Shown: positions 21,150-32,965, counted from the stretch's first letter. The stretch is 64,000 nt of DNA from Sympetrum striolatum (GCA_947579665.1 OX388351.1:51096939-51160938); one strand, 5' to 3'. Made by a program: numbers and translations. The notes: generated by a model not told the origin, from the sequence alone.

Positions 21150-23590
21150 TGATGTTAACTTTGTTTTATTTGTGCCTAAGTTTCTCCCGGTCAGTGTAGT
21201 TCGTAGATGAGCAATTTCGGTTTGTTCAAGGCTGAACATCCAAACGAAATACCGTAGTTTCAAATGTGCTGTATAATATGAAATTTCGATCTCTCTTCTG
21301 TCGAATTCATGACGTCCACTTACGTAATAACTTTGACTTCGCTTTGCACCTTCTATCTGTTACGAGAAGGTTTCCGGACATTCAAGGGGCTATGGCTTCC
21401 GCCTTTAGCGTTACCAGTTCCGGTTTCGACTCCCTGTTAGAACTTGGAAGGGTAAAGCAACCCCCTTAAAATCGATGCACCTAAATCAAACGATGAAATT
21501 TAAATGCGATTCTTGGAAGAGCAACTTAAGTCAGAGCCTCGAAATCGGTCTACAAAAGAGTAATAGTTAGATTGGCACTATCTCTGTCAATTGCGTACAG
21601 AGTTTGCGGAACAAGCAATGTCGTAACATTTATAACAGTGGCTAACAATATGTATGTAATACTTTTATGGCTTATTACCACGAGTTTTTACAAATCAATG
21701 ACTAAATTAGTTTTAAAAAAGGATATGCTTTAGCTAGAAAGTTGGCATATATAATTTCCCAAATTTGGACTTAACAAAAATAAAATATTTTTTATAATAC
21801 CAAAATATTATAAAACCCTTTGTTTTCTATCAGAATTAAAATGAAAATACTTATAAGTTACACTACAACTGTCTTTAAACTACCTTGTAAGATTCGAAAA
21901 ATGTATGATACGAACATAGAACTAATTAAAAATAAATGTGGAGATCTTTGTATCAAGGAGGAATGTATTTGTGATCGGGGAATTTATTACTCTCAAATCC
22001 TTCCTAAACACTCAATTTCATTTACATCTTTTACCGATGGTTATCAACGAGTAGCTATTGTTTCATTCAGGTCATAACAAATCTTTCATTGCTAATTTTA
22101 TTCTTCTAGTCATTACAATTCATCCTTCTCACTACTGCAGCCTTTCTTTGTACCTGGTATACACTGTCCATATTTACACCTCATATAACTGTTTGCCCTT
22201 TCATTCTTGTCCTTACTTAGCTCCATATCGAACCGCAATTCAGGTGACAAAAGGGAAAAGTAAAAGTACACGAATTTCACGAGGTGCATAAAGGTCGGAA
22301 TAATCATAAAGACGTCGAGAGTAAAAAAGAAAGTCGCATGCCTCGTAACGAGCCTCTGACAAGAAAATGCAACGCGGCGAATATGAAGGGATATCTTCGC
22401 GAATTTAATTGAAATATCACATTTTTAAAACGTCGCTAAACAAGCTCTACATTAGTAAGTTTGCTTAGCTTTTCTCTAGGATTACTATCAGCGTAATTTA
22501 ATCTTAAGAAATTTGACTTCAGCGACATTTATTCATACTTTAAAATTGTAATAAACTAAAAGAGCAATTACTTGGACGCGTGTAATTTATTTTTCATTTT
22601 AATTTTAAGTATACAGGTCGCCTGTAGAATTATGTGTTAGTAAAGAGTCTTCATGAGTGACTATTCATTATAAATAGTTTTAGGGCAAATTGAAAACAAC
22701 TGTATTTGTACTTAAATGCCAATTAATTTGTATTTGTTTGAATATTTATATTCATTCACTCGTAATTTTGTCACTTATCTTGTTTGAACATCATTGTAAT
22801 AATTTATCTTGATCTCTGTATTATGCCGTACTCTGCCGCCTGTTTTTTCCCAACTTGTAGTGTCAAATGTATTAATAAATAATTAATATGGTGGGAAAAA
22901 GACTAGATAATATGTGAATAATGTCAATAATGATCGATTGTAAAACTGGATTTAGACGATTTTTTTTACTTGTTCGTTCGATTATCTATCATGTCAGAAA
23001 AAACTGATAAAATATTTGTTTGAAACTTCAAATAGCAGTAGTTGGCAAAAGGCAGTAAACGAGGATTCAAAACATATTTTCGCTAAAAGTATCTTTTTCC
23101 CGTTGCACTTCCACTTCCCAAATTTCCGGCTCGTTCTCGGAAAATCGTGGTGCTTTTGACAGATTACGAAACTTCTGCTTAAAGAGATCCACGTATGTGA
23201 GGGAAAATGCTATAAGACCCTTCTAGGTAATGGATTTCAAATATCGCTCCCCTTTACGATTCTTTCATCTTCGCTGCACCTAATAGGACAATTTATGTGC
23301 GTTTCGGCCTTTAGCTTGGCTTTCTAATAACCCTATCTATTCAGCTGGAAAGGTGGAAAACTTAGCTTGATGTCTAAGATATCCTTTTTTTTAAGTATCT
23401 TAGGCTTTCAATTTCCTGCGTAAAAGAGATTCTCGTTTTCAACAGCAATAACACCTCATCTTCGAAACCCGAGAATCCTTTTTACACATATTCTGGTGTT
23501 GCTTTTCTGTTATTTTTTCTTCTCTTGATTTACTATAATGTAAACATTTCAATGATAGGAGGTAACTTAAATATTGCACTAGGAAGTGTG
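21150..23590. other. mainly AT-rich tract, no gene recognised
   Basis: Moderate-GC unique DNA to about 21500, then AT-rich sequence. Frames of 65-85 codons near 21266-21469 and 21820-22291 have no motif support. Confidence 0.3.
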
Positions 23591-23595
23591 TGGCT

Positions 23596-23726
23596 TAACC
23601 CAAGTCGTACGAGAAGTGAAAAATAGTGACTCGAACACAGGTCTCCCTCGTTATTATAATACCTGCCCAGAAGGTGGGAGACATGGGTTCAAGTCACTGT
23701 TTTCACTTCTCGTATAACTTGGGTTA
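23596..23726. mobile_element. head-to-head SINE (S2) inverted pair
   Basis: Left arm 23596-23647 begins TAACCCAAGTCGTACGAGAA and ends with GGTCTCCC; right arm 23676-23726 begins GGGAGACATGGGTTCAAGTC and ends ACTTGGGTTA. The arms are reverse complements at most positions, separated by 28 bases. Each contains a B-box-like GGTTC(A)AGTC or its complement, so this is two S2 SINE 3' halves in opposite orientation, able to form a long hairpin. Confidence 0.8.
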
Positions 23727-23729
23727 AAA

Positions 23730-24915
23730 ATTTAAACTTTGAAAATTTAGCGTAACTTCAGAAAGAATTGTCTCAATTCAAGTTTTGCCTAAAACCCTTT
23801 CAATTCTCAAGTGACAAATAACTTCCCGCACTACTTTTTCTGCCAAATTCAAAACATGAGCCTGAAAAGAATGATTTGAAGCAGAATTTGATGTAAAAAA
23901 TCCCTTGTTTCTTCAATTAGAGAACTGAAGGTACCCGTTCAAACGAAACCAGAAAAAATCAAGAATTTTTCTGAAATGATACATTTTTGTTTTTTCGCGA
24001 TGATGGTAGTAATTAACCCTAAAAAAATTCCACTGACATGTCCAGCATTACTTCCACTTCATACTGACAAAGTTTTAAACAATTTTGACAAACTTCGTAT
24101 TTTCATGCTTATGTTGCAACATAGAAAATTTTTACGGTAAGATTTGATTCGGGATACAGATCTCCACCCTTCTTCCTATTGGCTCCCACGAAAAGAGAGA
24201 GTGAGAGAAAATTCGATTGTCGCTCTCTCTCTCTCTCTAACCCGCAAATAGTCAGTGAATAGACTGTAGGCGCGAGTGAAATTGAGATAAATCTTGAAAT
24301 TTTCATCAATAGTTGATCTCGAGCCGATATCTCGAAAAGAACTATGTTATCGCTTTTTATGAGAGGAATTCGCGGCGACGAAACGGCGGCCGCGAATAAA
24401 CCTCATCGCGGCTTGAGGGGTTAATGCTAGGCCAAGTCGCTGTATCAACCCTTTCACTTCTTAATTTTCCTCCCATTCACCCCTCTTTCCCGCTCCGAAT
24501 GCAAATAATTGCCCTTTTACCTCACCCTATCTCGTACATACTACCGCACACACTCTCTTCCGCAGCCCCTAATCTCCCTCCACTTCGCACGCATGCAAGC
24601 GCTGCGCCTCGCTCGAGATCTTGCTGCAGTTGATAGCAAAGTCGTTAAAAGCGCAAGACAGTTGAAAGCCGTTTTTTTTTTTATTTCGGAAGGGAAAGTT
24701 GACGCGAAGGTCCTTCTGTTCGGCAATAAAGGTCCGGAAAAAAATTGCGCGGCAGTATTTCACCGTCGTGAATTTCCGTGGCCCCGTTTGCTCTTCTAAT
24801 TTGGAGACTGCGCGAAAGCGAATCGAAATGAAAAGCGATGGAAATGCCCCAAGTTTTGCTGCGGTTTGGAAGCGGTGGTTAGGAATGCATCGCCTACTCA
24901 TTAGTCCGTCCAAAT
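23730..24915. other. unique tract with GC island (24340-24900)
   Basis: A short (TC)n run lies at 24219-24237. From 24360 the sequence is GC-rich (ACGAAACGGCGGCCGCGAAT and similar) and unique, with frames of up to 114 codons on both strands. No frame is preferred by motif or splice sites. Possibly regulatory or an exon. Confidence 0.3.
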
Positions 24916-24944
24916 GTTCTATAATAATAATAATAATGAGGGAA

Positions 24945-25425
24945 ACCTATCTTTATTTGGTATTAATCACTACAATTGTCAATTTCAATATAAATGCAAA
25001 GTACACCCTGCTAAGCACAGACTGCTTGTCAGCAGGTTTCTAATAGTAAAAAGCCTGTGGTACACTCCTGGCCAAAATTAACGCAGCACCTCCCTAGCGA
25101 TTCTAACGGCCGGTGCTGCGTTAATTTTGGCCAGGAGTGTACATATATAAGCAAATACAAAAATTCATTATGGTAATAAAAGTGATAATCAGAGGTGATG
25201 TTTAACAAGTGATTTAGATATATAATTATATTAGTAATTATATTAGGATACGTGTATTTTGTAATTATAACATTTTAATTACGCATTATCATTTTTAAAC
25301 CTACATACACAAAGAAACAAATTAACAAGTATATGCATGTATATTTTGTATGGAATCAACATTAAATACTAATATTAGAAATAATTGGATCTAAGAATAT
25401 AAAATTTTAATAGCACAACTATTTT
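24945..25425 (+). repeat. B repeat, copy 1 (with MITE insertion)
   Basis: AATCACTACAATTGTCAATT, CTGCTAAGCACAGACTG, TCAGCAGGTTTCTAATAGTA and later GCATTATCATTTTTAAACCT and AATTTTAATAGCACAAC all match the copy at 40090-40475 in order. A 77-bp MITE splits it at 25063-25139. Confidence 0.75.
25063..25139. mobile_element. 77-bp palindromic MITE, copy 2, with empty-site proof
   Basis: Terminal inverted repeats CACTCCTGGCCAAAATTAAC / GTTAATTTTGGCCAGGAGTG, continued by GCAGCACC / GGTGCTGC. TA at 25061-25062 and 25140-25141. The homologous B repeat at 40.2 kb reads CTGTGGTACATATACAAGC with a single TA and no insert, so this insertion and its TA duplication are directly visible. Confidence 0.92.
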
Positions 25426-25589
25426 TCACATTTTTTATGCATTATTTAGCCACTCTTTTATTTTTCTCTTTACTTCATTTACTTTACTAAGAATTTTGTG
25501 CCTTTCGACATTGAATTTTTTGTTACAATCACTTTATATTATATTTTTATTATTATTACTTTCATGAAATCGCATATATATGATACATA

Positions 25590-25870
25590 ATAGTAATAAA
25601 GGACTATATTCAGGACGTGATAGAGACTATAAAGTCTCTTCTTACATCTAACTCTTCGTCGTATAAATTGAAAAAAAAAATAGATGTACATAGAAGAAGA
25701 TTACTTTGTGGAATTAAAAAACCTAATCTAGGAGCTTAGGAAGAAAAGGAAAAGCTTAGGAAAAAAAAATCCCAATGCAGGAAAATACCCCCAAGAAGGG
25801 GGGTGTGAAAAACCTGCGAAACCTACAGATAGGATAACTAAATTTAGAGATGAAATCAGATTAAATGAGA
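25590..25870 (+). repeat. A repeat, copy 4
   Basis: AATAAAGGACTATATTCAGG, GAGACTATAAAGTCTCTTCT, ACATCTAACTCTTCGTCGTA, the CCTAATCTAGGAGCTTAGG palindrome, AATGCAGGAAAATACCCCCA and GAAAAACCTGCGAAACCTAC in the family order. Confidence 0.8.
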
Positions 25871-25874
25871 TGTA

Positions 25875-26485
25875 AAATGCTAGAAACAAAGAAATAATAT
25901 CATTCCAAAACAAAAAAGAACAAATAGTTGTACGTTTACAAGTGAGTAAATGATAAGTAAAAATGTTATTTTTTAAGAGAGTCTTTAAGACGAATTAAGA
26001 TGAGTTACGTGTCATCCGATACTCTTCGTGGGTGTTGTTTTCAATCTGAAATTAACGGTACGAATAATTCGAACGCAAACCAAGGGCTAAACTTTTTTAT
26101 ACTATAAATTCATCGTTAGTTATCTGTCATTGCCCTATTATAAGGAATGAGAGCTTGACAGTTTTACTTAAAAATATACGACTCGTGGATTTTAGAGCAA
26201 TGCTTCTTAGTCAAGCTGTCAGTAAGCTCTTAGTGTGCCATGTAAATTATCCAAGAATTACATATTTTTTAAAATTTTTCATAAAATTTGCGCTTCCTTT
26301 AACGGAGAGTGTTTTCTTTTCATTTAGACTCGTAATAAAAAAATAGTTACTATACTCGATGCTTGTATTTTATCTCTTTATTTTGAATAGAGACTGTAAC
26401 TTACGCGTAGGTCGTTTAGCCTAGCTTACTACGCAAGAGTATTGAATAAGATTAAAGGTTGGCGTAGTTTCAGTTGGAATTTATA
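25875..26485. other. AT-rich tract, nothing recognised
   Basis: No supported coding or repeat signal. Confidence 0.35.
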
Positions 26486-26489
26486 GTAC

Positions 26490-26562
26490 AGATAAATATA
26501 AAAGGACTTTATCTCAAGGTGAGATTGAGACTTATAGCCTTTTTTTACATCCAATACTAAAA
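26490..26562 (+). repeat. A repeat, copy 5 (short)
   Basis: AAAAGGACTTTATCTCAAGG, GTGAGATTGAGACTTATAGC and TTTTACATCCAA are the first blocks of the family; the copy then gives way to LINE coding sequence. Confidence 0.55.
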
Positions 26563-26564
26563 TT

Positions 26565-26780
26565 TTAGATACTAAAGACGATAGAAGAAGAAGGGAGATA
26601 AGAAGTAGAATAAGACAAAAATATACCTTTAAACTAAAAAAAAACGCCTCTTTTATTCAAACAATATCAAGTTGTCTACGAGGAAGAGACTCTTAAAAGC
26701 GTTCATAGGAGTGTTGCTCTATATTGGTGTGAAACATGGACATTGGGGAAAGAAGAGCGAAATTATTTTACCAGGTCCTG
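26565..26780 (+). pseudogene. LINE ORF2 C-terminal fragment
   Basis: Three frames joined by frameshifts spell the standard end domain of an arthropod non-LTR retrotransposon: DDRRRRREIRSRIRQ with a following K-rich link, then STRKRLLKAFIGVLLY, then CETWTLGKEERN. In intact elements this reads as EIR-RI--AK--F, TRKRLIK-FVWSVLLYG and CETWTL-K-E-R. Only about 70 codons remain and at least two frameshifts separate the blocks, so it is dead. The order and spacing make the assignment firm. Confidence 0.85.
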
Positions 26781-26799
26781 AATCCTCTATCCACAAATT

Positions 26800-26865
26800 A
26801 ATTTATCAGGTCCTGAAGATGGCTGTGCTTAGTCCTAAACCGGTCGTGAAATAAAATAATTTGTG
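26800..26865 (+). repeat. retroelement 3'-type motif
   Basis: ATCAGGTCCTGAAGATGGCT and CCTAAACCGGTCGTGAAATA lie just after the LINE fragment, a position and layout (CCTGAAGATG ... ACCGGTCGT) that fits a retroelement 3' UTR. Similar words occur at 18740-18800, 53765-53830 and 59240-59275. Confidence 0.45.
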
Positions 26866-27275
26866 GAAGTTACGAAGTACAGTGCGTTTCTTTATTACTG
26901 TCATGGCTTCCCACGATATCCGGCTAACACATATTGATCAATGTGTGTTCTTAACCTTAATTCAATAATAATTTTGGAATAAGAAATAACCATATGTTAT
27001 TTTAACCAAATGATACTCAGGTGATACAAGACGCGGGATGGTAATCATTAGAAGGTAGAAGACTATTTGAAAGGATAAATTTACTAAATAGATTCAGAGA
27101 AATTACGTTCTCTGATGATGTAACCGATATCATGCGACCTCCCTGTTATATGAGCCGTTCTGACACTGCGAGGAAGATTAGGGAAATAGAATAACGAATA
27201 TTTTCAAGAATTCATTTTTCCCGCGAACGATACGAGAAATCAGTCGATTAGGAAAATAGTCAAGGTGCCTGCACC

Positions 27276-27451
27276 CCCTGCCACACGCCGAAAGGCGACT
27301 AGCAGGGTTTTTACATAGATATAGACAACCATAGTGTGTTTTTCTGTTCCTGTCCTTGTTCCATCATTTGAGAGTGTCCCAAAAAGGCATACCGAGATGC
27401 TGACAGTGTTATGTTTACCCAAGGGTTTTCGGAGTTCTAGGCAAACATAAC
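27276..27451. repeat. two short hairpins in a possible decayed element
   Basis: CGCC-GAAA-GGCG (27286-27297) sits inside a looser CCCTGC...GCAGGG pair, giving a stem capped by a GNRA-type tetraloop. Further on GTTATGTTT (27408) pairs with AAACATAAC (27443-27451). A 78-codon minus-strand frame covers both but has no recognised motif. Confidence 0.4.
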
Positions 27452-27479
27452 GGGATGTCGTGCCTTCACGCCACATTGC

Positions 27480-28690
27480 ATCCCGGCAGGAATTCCCTCA
27501 CTTTCCTTGGCAAGTCTAGCCTCAAACCATTCAATTCAATTTCAAAAATGTATTACGATCTTTGTGATTTGAGCTGGGGGTTTAACAGATATCATTTGTT
27601 TACATTTATTAACAATCATCATTCCTTACATTACAAAGTAAGAAATTTAGCGTAGTGTCACCAAATTAAAATAGTGTAGTGGTATTCTCTGGTAGATTCA
27701 TCAAATTTGGCAGTACATTAAAAGGTCATCAATCGATAATCTGTTATAATATAGTCGCTATCGAACATATTGTCTTTGGGAAGATATTTAGGCCGGTTAA
27801 AGATAAGGTGATAAAGTAATCAGCGATTTAAACAGCGGATTAACTCTAGGATATATTTCAATAAATTAAAATTTGAATAGATTTATTACATAAAAAGAAA
27901 AATTATCATTATTATTTGTCCTTTTATTTTTTTTATTTTTTGAAGCGGAAGTAAGCTGATATTTCCTAAATTGCTAAAATGTAAAAAAAACGGGCGCGTC
28001 CTTATAAGGCTCGGAAGCTCTAATCCAGTAGATAGGGAAAATTATTTTAAGCCATGATTTTCTTTCTGTGGTGGCAGAAGATGTTGAATTACCAGAAGTA
28101 ACTTATTTAAGTTATTGTGACCATTACATTAAATTGTATAATCAATTAAATAAAAATAGCAATCTTCTTTTGCTTCTAAAACTAATATTGATAGTATTTT
28201 TAATATTTCATAAATTATTTTCGGCGAATTTCGATATTTACATCTTTAAACAATCTTTTCCTAAGTTGTGACTTATTTTTTAAATAACCGGTCGTAATTA
28301 GAGATTGATACTAAACATTTAAGATTTGTTTTATTTTATTTACTAAAAAGAATCAGCATACAGAACGAGAAAAATTAAAGCTAACTACAAAAATAGCGAA
28401 ATATTATATCAGAAAATTAAACAATGATATAAATTGTAAAGTTATGGAACAAAAATATTGCTACAATTACATGGATTAATCAGACGAATTGCAGGGATCT
28501 TTCGAAACAACATACATGATTGATTTAAGCTCTAAGAGCTATTGAAAAATTCTACGGAAACCAAATGACCAAATACCAATACAATAAATACTAATATAAA
28601 TTGAAAACCAATAGACGGGAATGTAAATATTTCGTAAAAGCTAGCAAATGACCCACATAGCAACTAACGTAGACCCAAATTGCATAGGCC
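27480..28690. other. AT-rich tract, nothing recognised
   Basis: No conserved coding or repeat signal seen. Confidence 0.35.
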
Positions 28691-29300
28691 CTAGAATAAA
28701 GAAGAGACCCGCGGAGGGCAATTCCCTTTCGCTATTCAATCTCTAGTGAACCGCAGTAGGGTCTCTTTGTCCAATTTTCCACCGCCACGCCGCGTCCCCC
28801 ACCGGGGGCATCCGAGCCCGCCAAAATTCTTCTACTCGAGAGTTTTGCCGCCAAAACCACGGCATTGTCGGGAGCGAAAAGTGGCGGCAAAAATGCAATC
28901 GAGAATGGGTGGGGGGTCCAGCATCCTCACTTCCAATCAGGGCGAGGGAAGCCAGCTAAGTGGGATTGAGGCAGACGGCGAGGTGCACCTGGCCGGGGGC
29001 ACCTGGGGTGAGCGGGGGCACGCGTGGTCACCGGGGGAGGAAGAGTGGCGACGGAAGGTCTGGAATGTTTGGTGTCCCCGCTTCCGCTTCTGCATCTGCA
29101 TGCTTATGAGTCAACAAATGTGTTTGGAGTCGAGGTTTTGCCGCCAGAAGAATGGGCGGGATAATGAGGCCGTGCGATGCCATAAGGAATCACTTCCCTA
29201 CGTGCGGTGTCTTATGAAGGATTTTTCCACCTTGCGATGCTTTGGTTTGATATCTTTGGCGGAAACGTTTTCAGGTCCGTGTAGAACGATAGCATCAAGG
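28691..29300 (+). other. GC-rich island covering a 220-codon frame
   Basis: A sharp GC-rich island with CACCGGGGGCATCCGAGCCC and GGCACCTGGGGTGAGC type sequence. The plus frame 28746-29408 is the longest in the window, but its product is low in hydrophobic periodicity, mixes Pro/Arg/Gly-rich and Cys-rich parts, and its last third (29165-29290) lies in a segment repeated at 30405-30530. A single genuine exon is therefore doubtful. The GC-rich part could be a promoter-type island. TTTTGCCGCCA occurs twice (28840 and 29134). Confidence 0.3.
29165..29290 (+). repeat. dispersed repeat, copy 1
   Basis: CGATGCCATAAGGAATCACT, TCTTATGAAGGATTTTTCC and GAAACGTTTTCAGG match GGTGGCATAAAGAACTACTT, TCTTATAAAGGATGTTTCCC and GAGACATTTTCAGG at 30405-30530. 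Confidence 0.65.
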
Positions 29301-29429
29301 GATCAACTGCTCGTTCGGTTCTATTTTTTTTTGGTGGGACGGTGGTGGAAGTTTTGTTACCATTTATCTGATCGACATATTATAAAATTATCGTTTATAA
29401 TATTATGAGATGAAGCTTTTAGGAATTAT

Positions 29430-29500
29430 ATAGCCTACTTTTGGTTATAAAACCGGTCTTAGGGGAAACCTGTTTGAAGTAGAAACCTGCCTAAGTCGGA
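29430..29500. repeat. fragment related to 30290-30385
   Basis: AACCGGTCTTAGGGGAAACC and ACCTGCCTAAGTCGGAAGC resemble the CTTAGACAGG and ACCTAAGCCGG words near 30300-30370. These look like decayed ends of a pogo/Tigger-like DNA element (CAGTAAAACCTGTCTAAG in reverse at 30366-30383). Confidence 0.35.
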
Positions 29501-29534
29501 AGCATAAATAATATTACTGCATACTGACAGAGAA

Positions 29535-29600
29535 TTGATAAAGGACTATATTGGGCGAAATTGACACTTTTAAGTACCATCATCCAATTAACCTGTAAAA
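29535..29600 (+). repeat. A repeat, copy 6 (short)
   Basis: ATAAAGGACTATATTGGGCG, AAATTGACACTTTTAAG and CATCCAATTA are diverged first blocks of the family. Confidence 0.5.
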
Positions 29601-29604
29601 ATTT

Positions 29605-29830
29605 AAAAAATACAAATTATAAAATAAAAATCTATACAAATATTAAATACAAACTTAAACAAATATTAAAATACAATGAAGGGTAAATATTATTATACAA
29701 ACATATGCAAATATTAAAGTGGAATCCTAACCTTTAAAACTATTAATATGCAAATATTACAATACTAATCTAACTTATGCAATCATTAAAAAATACTAAT
29801 ATTAAAATTTCAATGTAAAATACATATAAT
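29605..29830. repeat. degenerate AT-rich short-unit array
   Basis: ACAAATATTAAA-like words recur about every 20-30 bases (CTATACAAATATTAAATACA, TATGCAAATATTAAAGTGG, TATGCAAATATTACAATAC). A decayed satellite-like stretch. Confidence 0.5.
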
Positions 29831-29834
29831 GAGA

Positions 29835-30285
29835 AGAAAAAAATACATATATCAAATTTCAAACTCAAACGCAATTTTCTTCAGGGGAAAGGCCTTCTGT
29901 AAGGCGTAACGTGTACGAAAATTCCCTCTGCCTCGCCTTTGAAAAATTAGTATTCGAACCTGTGAAAGGCGGAACAAAATTTTCTTACATTCAAAAGTGT
30001 TTAATATTGGCATGCTTCTCTTCCGGGTTAATGTGCCATCTCGAAGATATGAAGAAACGGTTCAAATTAAAAAAATACTTAGAAAAACAAATTTGATATA
30101 GAGGACTTTATTTTGATAGTTCACAATTCCTAGACCGTCTTGAATTTATTTGCTCTGCCAATGGGCCTCTTATTAACTAAAAGAAATTTGATTGCAATAA
30201 ATATACCACATTCGTGGAATTATCTTTATTTTTAATTTTATTTATATTTTCTTTTTCTTGAAATAGCAATTCCTAACAGATAAAT
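29835..30285. other. AT-rich tract, nothing recognised
   Basis: A 61-codon frame at 29911-30096 has no motif. Confidence 0.3.
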
Positions 30286-30289
30286 GTAT

Positions 30290-30530
30290 GTAATTTGTGT
30301 TAACCTACCTAAGCCGGATAACCTACAAGAGCCGGAAACTTTAATCGGTCTCTTGGGGTTCCTTCTTAGACAGGTTTTACTGTATACTAAGAGGGCCGAT
30401 TGGAAGGTGCGGTGGCATAAAGAACTACTTCCGTACGCGTGGAGTCTTATAAAGGATGTTTCCCCCTTGGGATACATTGGTTAGCTATACTATACGGTTG
30501 AGACATTTTCAGGTATGTAAAGAATGATAG
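30290..30530 (+). repeat. dispersed repeat, copy 2, with DNA-element-like end
   Basis: The first part (CCTACCTAAGCCGGATAACC ... CTTAGACAGGTTTTACTG) read in reverse gives CAGTAAAACCTGTCTAAG, a Tigger-like terminus. The second part from 30405 matches 29165-29290. Confidence 0.5.
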
Positions 30531-30534
30531 CTGC

Positions 30535-32845
30535 AATTTTCCCGTGGCCCATATATTTTTGTACAAATATATTTTCCCCTGTTAAATACGTGTATTTACT
30601 AGTGTCTGGATTAAATTTGCAACTATGTTGGTTTTTATTTATCCATCATTTTATATATATAACGGGAGGAAACAGGTACTTATACATGCAAATCGATAGT
30701 AGTTTTGAGTTGGAAAGATATGAAGTTAACTCTTGAGATATCTCAAATTAATAATATGAATACCTAATTTCGCTCTTCCTCAAGATAGTTACCGCCACGA
30801 AAGAGGGAAATTCATTATTTACCTTCTTAAGCTTATCACAAATTTAGCGCGCAACATCTCGTTGTATACAGTAAAATATTTCTGATAGTAAATTTTGATA
30901 TCAACGATGCGCTAAATTTCCAATTACGATCAAAGAACTAAAACTAAATATTAATTAATAATGGACCATAAAAAGAAAGTCCATGCCAATTTTAATATAA
31001 ATTCCTCTTAGTCCATACCCGTTTAATTCCTTTGATTACTTCCTGTAAACATCAAGGATGCCTTGTCAATCATCGCATTTACTACGGTGCTCATAAAGAT
31101 AATCCATTATTTATCAAATTTATTAATCGCAGCGTCATTTGAAAGTAATATATAATAAAAAATATATTCATTTGTCATTTGGTACAGGATAGAGAAAAAT
31201 GTATTTTTCATTCAATATTGTCACAGTCTAAACCATGGCTATGATGAAATGAAAACTACTGAGGTATGAGTGGATAACTGCACTGATCAAGTACTCTCCT
31301 TATGGACTGACAGGAAAAGTGTTACTCATAGAGTCATTGTGCTTCACTTGCGTGGACATATTCCACTTATTCTGGCTCAGGGAGGAAAGCAACGGCAAAC
31401 TACCTCACTCCTCATCTTGCCTAGTAAACCCCATTCCTCTCTTCACTCTCTTAGTAGAGGAGTGATTCTACTTCTACTTTACAGACATATCTCAAAGCGT
31501 TCTTGTTGTCTAACACGTTGCTTCAAGTACATTCTCTTTTGTCACCCGGTTAGTCATGTTTCCATCGATCACAGGCAGTTGTCATCTATCTTCTGATGAA
31601 TTACAGCCTAAATTATCGCCCCAAAATCATCCGCATTTTTATTTTTGGCCCAAGAATGTGACGAACTTAATTTACTCCCAGTCAACACGGGAGATTAATT
31701 CACATCAAAGTGTCATAGCGCGGCCCTCGTTCGCGCTTTGAAGTTTCCGGCTTTATTAGCCTACGCATTACTCGAGGATCTTTGAAGATCTATTTCCCCT
31801 GATTCTCTACGTTTTCCAACGCGTAGTTATGATGCTTTCTAATTCGGACCACTCTTCGAAATGAAAAATTCCTCATCCCTTTCTTCTCTGCTGATTTCCG
31901 AGTATTTTTCCACGGCGGAGGAAACAGTGGGGAAATTTAACCCTTAATTAAATTACTAATACGAAATGCTGACATTAATGTAGCGAGGTATCGCGTGACC
32001 GCGATTTGTCACGGGAGAATTATAAGAATTCGTACGAGAGATGTCTTCACGAGATAGAAACAAGGACATCTAGCGGGAAATTCTCGGAAACTCTCGAACA
32101 AGAGGATGAAATACAATGCTGGTAACTTGAGGAATTTTATATATCAATTCCTTAGATGGGATTATTGTAAAGCCTGATGCATGAGCATTGCCATTCTGAT
32201 TCTTAACCACCGTAAAATATACATACATACGTCTTTATTGAGCAAAATTGGGACTATCCCATGTTCCATTTCACTCCTGTCTAGTACAAAATATTCCCTT
32301 ATTTTATACCGAATTGCCATAAATCTATGTTAATTTTTTGGCCTGTAATCGATCTACATTAGTCCGTGGAAATGGTTTGTCTCATTAGGTGAAATTTTGA
32401 GTCAACTTATGAGCAAATTTTCAGCTATTATACTTAACGAATTTTCTTTACTCGGCCTTTCAAGTTTGCATATACCATTCAATTACTTTCTAAGTCTCAA
32501 GATACGGGTTTATCTTAGCTTTTCATCAAAGTTTTGATCTAACATGTAACAAATACATATTTTGTTCTTTTCTAACTCAGCCAGCAGATGCAGATTGGTT
32601 TTAACTTTATGGATTTGGCCACAGAATATTTCGATAGATGCATTACTATTGCAAGTGTACATAAAGAGATCTAAAATCATATTAGATGTTTCCTATTAAT
32701 TTTTAAAATAGAAGAGATTGAAAGATTATCATAAGTGGAAAATGAATAGATATATTTAATAACTAATATAATTTTATATTATTAATTATATATAAGTTTA
32801 TCCATTTCATATTGAATTATTATCAATTAACAGAACTGGTATGGA
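30535..32845. other. AT-rich to mixed tract, no gene recognised
   Basis: 31365-31430 contains GGAGGAAAGCAACGGCAAAC followed by TACCTCACTCC, a phrase reminiscent of RTE-type retroelement 3' ends; not enough to assign. Frames at 31270-31741 have no motif. The rest is AT-rich. Confidence 0.3.
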
Positions 32846-32849
32846 GATT

Positions 32850-32965
32850 GCGTGGTAGTTTAGTGGTTAAAATACAGGCTCAGAAAGCTGGAGACCTGGG
32901 TTCGAATCAGTCATGCCACTAATATCGCCTATTTTTCTTCGGGTTGTACGGCTTTCTCGTGCTTA
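32850..32965 (+). mobile_element. tRNA-derived SINE, family S2, A and B boxes intact
   Basis: A box TAGTTTAGTGG fits TRGYNNARYGG exactly, and GGTTCGAATCA fits the B box with one change. The element starts GCGTGGTAGTTTAGTGGTTA and continues GGAGACCTGGGTTCGAATCA, with CGCCTATTTTTCTTCGG as tail. The 5' and 3' ends do not pair as an acceptor stem. Confidence 0.75.

Noticed and set aside
24424..25043. Frames of 96-114 codons on both strands in the GC island
   Set aside because: Open on both strands over the same bases and without motif or clear splice pair; composition is the likely cause.
27240..27476. 78-codon minus-strand frame as a retroelement gene
   Set aside because: No recognised motif; hairpin sequences inside it explain part of its composition.
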